This document shows positions 59,180-64,000 of a stretch of 64,000 nt of DNA, piece by piece; position 1 is the first letter of the stretch, and every line of letters starts with the position of its first letter. Source of the stretch: Paludibacteraceae bacterium. GTDB taxonomy: Bacteria > Bacteroidota > Bacteroidia > Bacteroidales > Paludibacteraceae. The notes beneath the pieces were generated by a model, which had not been told where the DNA came from, did not search any database, and was given only the letters and a program-made list of their open reading frames with translations. Both the position numbers and the translations under genes were made by a program. The stretch is taken from NCBI GenBank assembly GCA_017394705.1, contig JAFPXH010000005.1, positions 62,001-126,000 on the forward strand, given 5' to 3'.

Positions 59180-60349
59180 ATGTCAGAATACAAATATCCG
59201 ATAGTAAAATCTTTTGTCACGGAACTGCAGCGCATCTTCCGTGACCCCGGTGTGATGGTCATCTTTATCGTTGCAACACTGGTTTATCCGTTGATTTATA
59301 AAGCGCTCTATTGGAACGAACAAATATGCGACGTCCCGGTAGCAGTAGTCGATTTGAGCAATTCTCCGGAGAGCCGTACTTTTCTTCACCGTTGGAACGC
59401 CTCGCCGGATATCCGTCTGACCTACAGTTGTACATCCATGGCCGAAGCGGAACAGCTGCTGCGGGAGCAGAAAGTACACGGTATCATCTATTTTCCGCAT
59501 GATTTCGCACGGCAGTTGGCAGATCCGCTTGGTAAAGCGCACATATCGCTTTATTGCGACATGTCCTCTTTCCTTTATATGAAAGCCATCTACCTGTCCT
59601 GCAACCAGGTTATGTTGGAGTCCATGCGCAATATTCAGATAGACCGCTACGAGCAGATGGGAATGGATAAAGAGTTTGCCTGGGCGCTGGTTCAGGACGC
59701 TCCTTATACGGAAACGGCCCTTTTTACCCCAACTGGCGGTTACGGTTCGTTCCTCATCCCCGCGGTACTCGTACTGATTCTTCATCAGACCCTTCTATTC
59801 GGAATCTGTATGCTCGGAGGAACAGCCCGTGAAGAGAACGAAGAGAGTTATTCTTTTTCTTCGCTTATCGGGCGGGCTGGTGCCTGTTTCCTGATATATT
59901 ATGGTCTTGCCGCCATCCTTCTGGGTTTCTTTCCGAGACTTTTCGACATTCCCCATATCGGTTCTATAGGTGACATACTGCTGCTGATAGCGCCTTATTT
60001 GCTGGCGGTCATCTTCTTCTCGCTATGCGTGTCGGTTTTTATCCGCAATCGTGAATCAGGGTTGGTGTTGCTGATTTCCACTTCTTTGATTTTCCTTTTC
60101 ATGGCGGGTATCTCCTGGCCGAAAGAAATGATACCTTCCGCTTGGCGCTATCTGTCGTATTTTATCCCTTATACATGGGGCGCCCACGCTTTCATTCATA
60201 TCAACTCCATGGGCGCTACATTGGCGCAAACGAGCATGGAATATACCGCTTTGTGGATTTTGGCAGGTGGGTATATGCTTTTGGCTTGTGGGCTGTTTTA
60301 TCTCCGAAAATCAGCATTATTCCGTACTTCGCGTCCTTTACCGGAATAG
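59180..60349 (+). CDS. ABC-2 type permease, second of pair
   Basis: 389 residues with the same architecture as the previous gene: N-terminal helix, external domain with VAVVDLSNSPESRTFL and HGIIYFPHDFARQLADP, and a C-terminal set of helices including SWPKEMIPSAWRYLSYFIPYT (seen as SWPKEM and SYFIPYTW). With TolC, HlyD and the first permease it makes a tripartite exporter of unknown substrate. No ATPase gene follows; the next promoter starts the C_GCAxxG_C_C gene. Confidence 0.88.
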   Translation: MSEYKYPIVKSFVTELQRIFRDPGVMVIFIVATLVYPLIYKALYWNEQICDVPVAVVDLSNSPESRTFLHRWNASPDIRLTYSCTSMAEAEQLLREQKVHGIIYFPHDFARQLADPLGKAHISLYCDMSSFLYMKAIYLSCNQVMLESMRNIQIDRYEQMGMDKEFAWALVQDAPYTETALFTPTGGYGSFLIPAVLVLILHQTLLFGICMLGGTAREENEESYSFSSLIGRAGACFLIYYGLAAILLGFFPRLFDIPHIGSIGDILLLIAPYLLAVIFFSLCVSVFIRNRESGLVLLISTSLIFLFMAGISWPKEMIPSAWRYLSYFIPYTWGAHAFIHINSMGATLAQTSMEYTALWILAGGYMLLACGLFYLRKSALFRTSRPLPE

Positions 60350-60384
60350 TTCTGTACGTATTGCAGTACAAAAAGGCAAAAAAA

Positions 60385-60428
60385 TTTGCATATGTCAGAA
60401 TATTTTTGTACTTTTGCAGCGCAAAAGT
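60385..60428 (+). promoter_or_regulatory. C_GCAxxG_C_C gene promoter with palindrome
   Basis: TTTGCATATG (60385-60394), TACTTTTG (60409-60416) and ACTTTTGC-agc-GCAAAAGT (60410-60428), 9 nt before the ATG. Practically the same as the DUF2130 promoter. Confidence 0.85.
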
Positions 60429-60437
60429 TATTCCGGT

Positions 60438-60905
60438 ATGACAAACGACGAGATAGAAAGTCGCGCCCTTCGCGCGCAAGAGCTTTTCAAGCAAGGCTTT
60501 AACTGCGCTCAGGCAGTGTTTGCTTCCTGTGCCGATCTCTATGGCGTCACGGACCTGGATTTGGCATTGCGTCTCTCCGCCTCTTTCGGCGGTGGGATGG
60601 GACGGATGAGGCTTGTATGCGGCGCCGCCTCCGGAATGTTCATGCTCGCAGGATTGCATAATGGCTCCGCCACGCCTCATGACAACGAGGGTAAGATGGC
60701 TAACTATGCCTTTGTGCAGCAACTGGCAGGAGAATTCAAGGCCAAATACGGCTCGCTCATTTGTGCGGAGTTATTAGGACTTGCGCCGAAAGGCTCTGTT
60801 GACCCGCGACCCGCGCCGAGAACACCTGAGTATTACGAGAAACGTCCCTGCAGCGAGATGGTAGGCGAGGCGGTGAGAATATTTCTCTCACGCATAAATA
60901 AATAA
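60438..60905 (+). CDS. C_GCAxxG_C_C family protein
   Basis: 155 residues. It carries the family's cysteine pattern: FNCAQAVFASC near residues 21-31, GRMRLVCGAASGM with the GCAxxG-like core (here CGAASG), CAELLGL and RPCSEMVGEAV. Such proteins are thought to bind a metal or redox cofactor through the conserved cysteines; function is not established. The ATG at 60438 is right after the promoter. It lies 10 nt before cysK and is probably in its operon, which may link it to sulfur metabolism. Confidence 0.85.
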   Translation: MTNDEIESRALRAQELFKQGFNCAQAVFASCADLYGVTDLDLALRLSASFGGGMGRMRLVCGAASGMFMLAGLHNGSATPHDNEGKMANYAFVQQLAGEFKAKYGSLICAELLGLAPKGSVDPRPAPRTPEYYEKRPCSEMVGEAVRIFLSRINK

Positions 60906-60915
60906 AGGTATTATT

Positions 60916-61812
60916 ATGATTTACAACAACTTACTCGAAATGGTAGGCCGCACTCCGATGCTGGCCGTGCAAGAGGGCAACAGTCGTTTGCTCCTTAAGT
61001 TGGAGCGTTTTAACCCCGGCGGTTCTGTGAAGGATCGTATCGCGCTGGCTATGATAGAAGATGCAGAGCGTAAAGGACAACTAAAGTCCGGCGCTACGAT
61101 TATCGAACCCACCAGCGGCAATACCGGTGTCGGCTTGGCTTGGATAGGTCGTCTCAAAGGCTATCGCGTTGTTCTTACGATGCCTGATACAATGACGATG
61201 GAGCGCAGAAACCTCTTGGCCGCTTATGGAGCCGAGTTAGTCCTGACGCCCGGTGCAGAAGGCATGAAGGGAGCTATCGCCAAAGCGGAACAACTGCGCG
61301 ACGAGACACCGGGAAGTATCATATTGAGCCAGTTTACTAATCCTGCCAATCCGGCTATTCACTATGCCACAACGGGTCAGGAGATATGGGAAGATACAAA
61401 AGGAGAAGTGGACGTGTTCATCGCCGGTGTCGGCACGGGCGGAACGGTGAGCGGAGTAGGGCATGCACTCAAGGAGAAGAATATGCTGGTGGAGATTATT
61501 GCCGTTGAACCGGCATCGTCACCTGTGCTCTCCGGAGGTAAACCGGGTCCGCATAAGATACAGGGTATCGGTGCAGGCTTCCAACCGCAGACTTATCAAT
61601 CGCAATTCGTTGACCGTGTGATAACTATTACCAATGAAGACGCTTTTGCCGGTGCACGCCGATTAGCCAAAGAGTTCGGATTGCTTGTCGGCATCTCTTC
61701 CGGCGCGGCCTTTGCGGCTGCTTGCCAACTGACGCGGGACAAAGCATATGAAGGCAAAACCATCGTGGCTTTGTTACCCGACACCGGAGAAAGATATTTA
61801 AGTATATTATGA
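60916..61812 (+). CDS. cysK: Cysteine synthase A
   Basis: 298 residues, fold-type II PLP enzyme making cysteine from O-acetylserine and sulfide. PLP lysine Lys39 in NPGGSVKDRIA, TSGNTGVGLAW, the phosphate loop GVGTGGTVSG and IQGIGAGF are all present. It overlaps cysE by 4 nt; the two products are the classical cysteine synthase partners. Confidence 0.95.
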   Translation: MIYNNLLEMVGRTPMLAVQEGNSRLLLKLERFNPGGSVKDRIALAMIEDAERKGQLKSGATIIEPTSGNTGVGLAWIGRLKGYRVVLTMPDTMTMERRNLLAAYGAELVLTPGAEGMKGAIAKAEQLRDETPGSIILSQFTNPANPAIHYATTGQEIWEDTKGEVDVFIAGVGTGGTVSGVGHALKEKNMLVEIIAVEPASSPVLSGGKPGPHKIQGIGAGFQPQTYQSQFVDRVITITNEDAFAGARRLAKEFGLLVGISSGAAFAAACQLTRDKAYEGKTIVALLPDTGERYLSIL

Positions 61813-62495
61813 TAAAAGTACCAACCATTACTCAACTCAAACAACTCATCAGTCATATACAGGGCATCGTTTTCCCTGATTACTATCCGGCAGTTGAGGC
61901 GCCTCATTCGCTTAACTTACCGGATGAGTTCTGGTCGCAGATACCGGAGATAAGTCGGCTCTTGCAAACCGACGTGGATGCTGTGTTGCATAACGACCCT
62001 GCCGTTAGTGATCGCGGGGAAGTGATACTGTCATACCCGTTGCCATTTGCGATGATCCACTATCGCGCGGCGCACGCGTTATACCAATTAGGAGTGCCGC
62101 GTATCCCACGAATGTTGACCGAACTGGCGCATAGCCGAACGGGTGTAGATATCCATCCCGCTGCGCAGATTGGCGAGTATTTCTGTATCGACCATGGTAC
62201 CGGTGTGGTCATAGGTGAAACGACCATCATCGGTGCGCATGTGGTGTTATACCAAGGCGTGACGCTCGGAGCAAAGAATTTTGAATACGATGAAGAAGGT
62301 CGCCCAAAAGACATCCCTCGTCACCCGATTCTCGAGGATCATGTGACAGTCTATTCCAATACTTCCATCCTTGGTCGTGTGCGCATAGGACATGATACGG
62401 TCATAGGCGGTAACGTTTGGCTTACCCAAGATGTGCCTGCGAACTCGATTGTTTTGCAAACGAATCCGGAGATTAGATTACTGAATAGAAGATGA
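61809..62495 (+). CDS. cysE: Serine O-acetyltransferase
   Basis: 228 residues. The N-terminal helical domain is followed by a left-handed beta-helix of hexapeptide repeats: GVDIHPAAQIGEYFCIDHGTG (in pieces), VVIGETTIIGAHVVLYQGVTLG and GRVRIGHDTVIGGNVWL. It makes O-acetylserine for CysK. The catalytic His/Asp pair is in the IDHGTG region. The C-terminus is short (ends NRR) and lacks the Ile tail that binds CysK in E. coli. Overlaps cysK and lpdA starts by 4 nt each. Confidence 0.93.
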   Translation: MIKVPTITQLKQLISHIQGIVFPDYYPAVEAPHSLNLPDEFWSQIPEISRLLQTDVDAVLHNDPAVSDRGEVILSYPLPFAMIHYRAAHALYQLGVPRIPRMLTELAHSRTGVDIHPAAQIGEYFCIDHGTGVVIGETTIIGAHVVLYQGVTLGAKNFEYDEEGRPKDIPRHPILEDHVTVYSNTSILGRVRIGHDTVIGGNVWLTQDVPANSIVLQTNPEIRLLNRR

Positions 62496-63829
62496 GATAT
62501 TTTTTAGCTATCATTGGCGGAGGACCGGCTGGTTACACAGCGGCCGAGAAAGCTTCTAAAGCAGGGAAAGATGTCATCCTCTTTGAGCAAAACGCATTAG
62601 GAGGCACTTGTCTGAACGTGGGTTGTATTCCTACCAAATCGCTTTTATACAGCGCGAAGCAATATTATAACGCCACGCATGCGCAGAAATACGGTGTGAC
62701 AGCGGAGAATGTGGCGTTTGATTTCGGCGCCATGCAGAAACGCAAGACTATCGTCGTTCGCAAACTGGTGGCAGGTATCAAGCAGCGCCTCAATAACGAA
62801 CATTGCACGGTGGTGAATGGGCTGGCTCAAATAGTCAGCCGTAACGATTCCAATGTCAGCATAGAATGCAACGGAGAGACGTACGAGGCTGCGAATTTGT
62901 TTATCTGCACCGGTTCAACTAACTTCGTGCCGCCTATTCCCGGAATCAAAGAGAATCCTGCCGTGTGGGATAGTACCGATGCGTTGGCGGCTACGGAACT
63001 GCCGAAATCGATTATTATTGTCGGTGGAGGCGTCATCGGAATGGAGTTTGCGACGCTCTATCACGAATTAGGAGTACCCGTGACGGTTATCGAAGCCATG
63101 CCTACTATCCTGCCGAACCTTGACCAGGAAGTGGTACAAATCCTCCTTGATAAATACCGTAAAGCCGGCATCAATATTCTTACGAGCACGAAAGTGGAAT
63201 CGCTGGACGGCGGTAAAGTGACGGCTAATGGCGAAGTCTATGAGGCGGAAAGAATATTGGTAAGTGTGGGTCGTCGTGCTAATCTGCAAGGACTCGAGGC
63301 GCTCAATGATATCGAGTTGGAGCGCGGAGCAATTAAAGTGGATGAATTCTGCAAGACTAACCTGCCGAACGTCTATGCTTGCGGCGATGTGACGGGTAAG
63401 ATTATGTTGGCGCATGTGGCAAGCCGTCAAGCCGAAGTGGCGGTTGGGCGTATGCTGAAACAGATTCCGCTTCAACGTATCGCATATAATGCTATTCCGT
63501 CCGTTGTTTATACGAACCCGGAGATTGCGTCTGTGGGTATCACGGAGCAGCAGGCAGAGTCGATGTCTATTCCTGTAGAAGTGCATCAACTGCCGATGAC
63601 TTTCTCCGGTCGCTTTATGGCGGAGAACGAAGGCGAGACAGGTCTTTGCAAGATGATTATCGATGCCAAGAATCATTCCGTCCTCGGCGTTCATATGATT
63701 GGCAATCCGTGCTCGGAGTTTATCTCTGCAGCCTCTTTTGCCGTGCGTATGGGCTATACGACCGCTGAATTCCAGCAAGTGGTCTTCCCGCATCCTACAG
63801 TAAGTGAAATATTACATGAGATACTATGA
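62492..63829 (+). CDS. lpdA: Dihydrolipoyl dehydrogenase
   Basis: 445 residues. FAD motif IIGGGPAGYTAAEKA at the N-terminus, redox pair Cys40/Cys45 in GGTCLNVGC, NAD motif IIVGGGVIGMEFA, and the C-terminal His-Glu in the FPHPTVSE region. It reoxidises dihydrolipoamide of 2-oxoacid dehydrogenase or glycine cleavage complexes; none of these is in the window. It is in the cysK-cysE operon and its stop overlaps the following start. Confidence 0.95.
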   Translation: MRYFLAIIGGGPAGYTAAEKASKAGKDVILFEQNALGGTCLNVGCIPTKSLLYSAKQYYNATHAQKYGVTAENVAFDFGAMQKRKTIVVRKLVAGIKQRLNNEHCTVVNGLAQIVSRNDSNVSIECNGETYEAANLFICTGSTNFVPPIPGIKENPAVWDSTDALAATELPKSIIIVGGGVIGMEFATLYHELGVPVTVIEAMPTILPNLDQEVVQILLDKYRKAGINILTSTKVESLDGGKVTANGEVYEAERILVSVGRRANLQGLEALNDIELERGAIKVDEFCKTNLPNVYACGDVTGKIMLAHVASRQAEVAVGRMLKQIPLQRIAYNAIPSVVYTNPEIASVGITEQQAESMSIPVEVHQLPMTFSGRFMAENEGETGLCKMIIDAKNHSVLGVHMIGNPCSEFISAASFAVRMGYTTAEFQQVVFPHPTVSEILHEIL

Positions 63830-64000
63830 AAAAACATTTATTATTTAGTGTAACGCTCTTTTGTCTGCTGTCCATGACCGTCCTGGCAGAAGAGCTGCCG
63901 GAAGGCTTTTACAACAAAGCCAATGGGCTAAAAGACGGTCAACTTAAGGATACTCTCAAGTCACTTATTCGTGATCATACCGCCATTCCGTATGGCAGTG
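63826..64000 (+). CDS. Endonuclease I family protein, 3' end outside window
   Basis: The first 58 residues are visible: a signal peptide (HLLFSVTLFCLLSMTVLA) and FYNKANGLKDGQLKDTLKSL followed by IRDHTAIPYGS. The last pattern is typical of the secreted endonuclease I family of Bacteroidota, which degrades DNA outside the cell. It starts within the lpdA stop. The catalytic part is beyond the window. Confidence 0.7.
   Translation, partial: MKKHLLFSVTLFCLLSMTVLAEELPEGFYNKANGLKDGQLKDTLKSLIRDHTAIPYGS

Noticed and set aside
63826-64000. Partial gene as an NlpC/P60 peptidase
   Set aside because: The visible FYNKANGL and IRDHTAIPYGS pieces match the endonuclease I family pattern instead.

Overview
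The window is about 64 kb of a chromosome from a member of the Bacteroidales (Bacteroidota). The evidence is the promoter type (a -7 element TAnnTTTG preceded about 20 nt upstream by TTG or TTTG, at least ten times), the near absence of Shine-Dalgarno sequences, a type B (gliding-motility type) C-terminal sorting domain, BspA-like surface proteins, and closest recalled matches in Bacteroides and Porphyromonas for most housekeeping proteins. I cannot place it below order; an uncultured gut-type lineage is likely. Most of the window looks near 50% GC by eye. The stretches 34.6-38.1 kb and 40.1-43.5 kb are clearly more AT-rich. I see no rRNA, tRNA, CRISPR array, transposase or integrase.

Layout. 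1-7.8 kb (+): end of dnaA, an AddA/AddB-like helicase-nuclease pair and an HPr-kinase-like protein. 7.7-14.9 kb (-): operon dnaE-folC-prmA-mtaB. 15.2-17.0 kb (+): tsaD, with a triplicated start region, then an exosortase-family protein. 17.0-23.4 kb (-): a three-module BspA-like lipoprotein, a Kef/CPA2-type antiporter and uvrA. 23.5-32.3 kb (+): nitroreductase and pdxA, then alaS, a GtrA protein, guanine deaminase, a lipoate ligase, an aminotransferase and a pectate-lyase-like protein. 32.3-34.0 kb: a RhuM-family gene inside a repeat-rich segment that also holds a probable structured RNA. 34.0-38.1 kb (+): a 1359-residue secreted leucine-rich-repeat protein, then a run of hairpins shared with glyS (-). 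40.1-43.5 kb (+): an AT-rich cassette (an unknown protein; an M48-type peptidase, an agmatine/peptidylarginine-deiminase-family enzyme and a 63-residue protein overlapping in series; a secreted unknown). 43.9-52.4 kb (+): DUF2130 protein, a decarboxylase carboxyltransferase subunit, serC, serA, a type-B-sorted surface protein and an M3 peptidase. 52.5-54.5 kb (-): an N-domain-less ClpB. 54.7-64 kb (+): acyltransferase, a TolC/HlyD/two-permease exporter without an ATPase, a C_GCAxxG_C_C protein, and cysK-cysE-lpdA followed by the start of an endonuclease I gene.

The most unusual signal belongs to no single gene. Short degenerate tandem 'word' repeats (6-11 nt, a different word at each site) occur at many gene junctions, several times spanning stop and start codons, and also in frame inside conserved genes (addA, dnaE, tsaD, uvrA, the antiporter), where they encode low-complexity segments. 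A second class, GC-rich palindromes of the CCTTC/GGAAG and CCCTCCC/GGGAGGG type, shows the same mixed placement. A third signal is that six promoters have their -7 element as one arm of a short palindrome, with compensating changes between sites. These three, the tsaD start-region triplication, the shrunken UvrA insertion domain, the RhuM repeat region with its RNA, and the peptidase/deiminase cassette are the points most worth following up.
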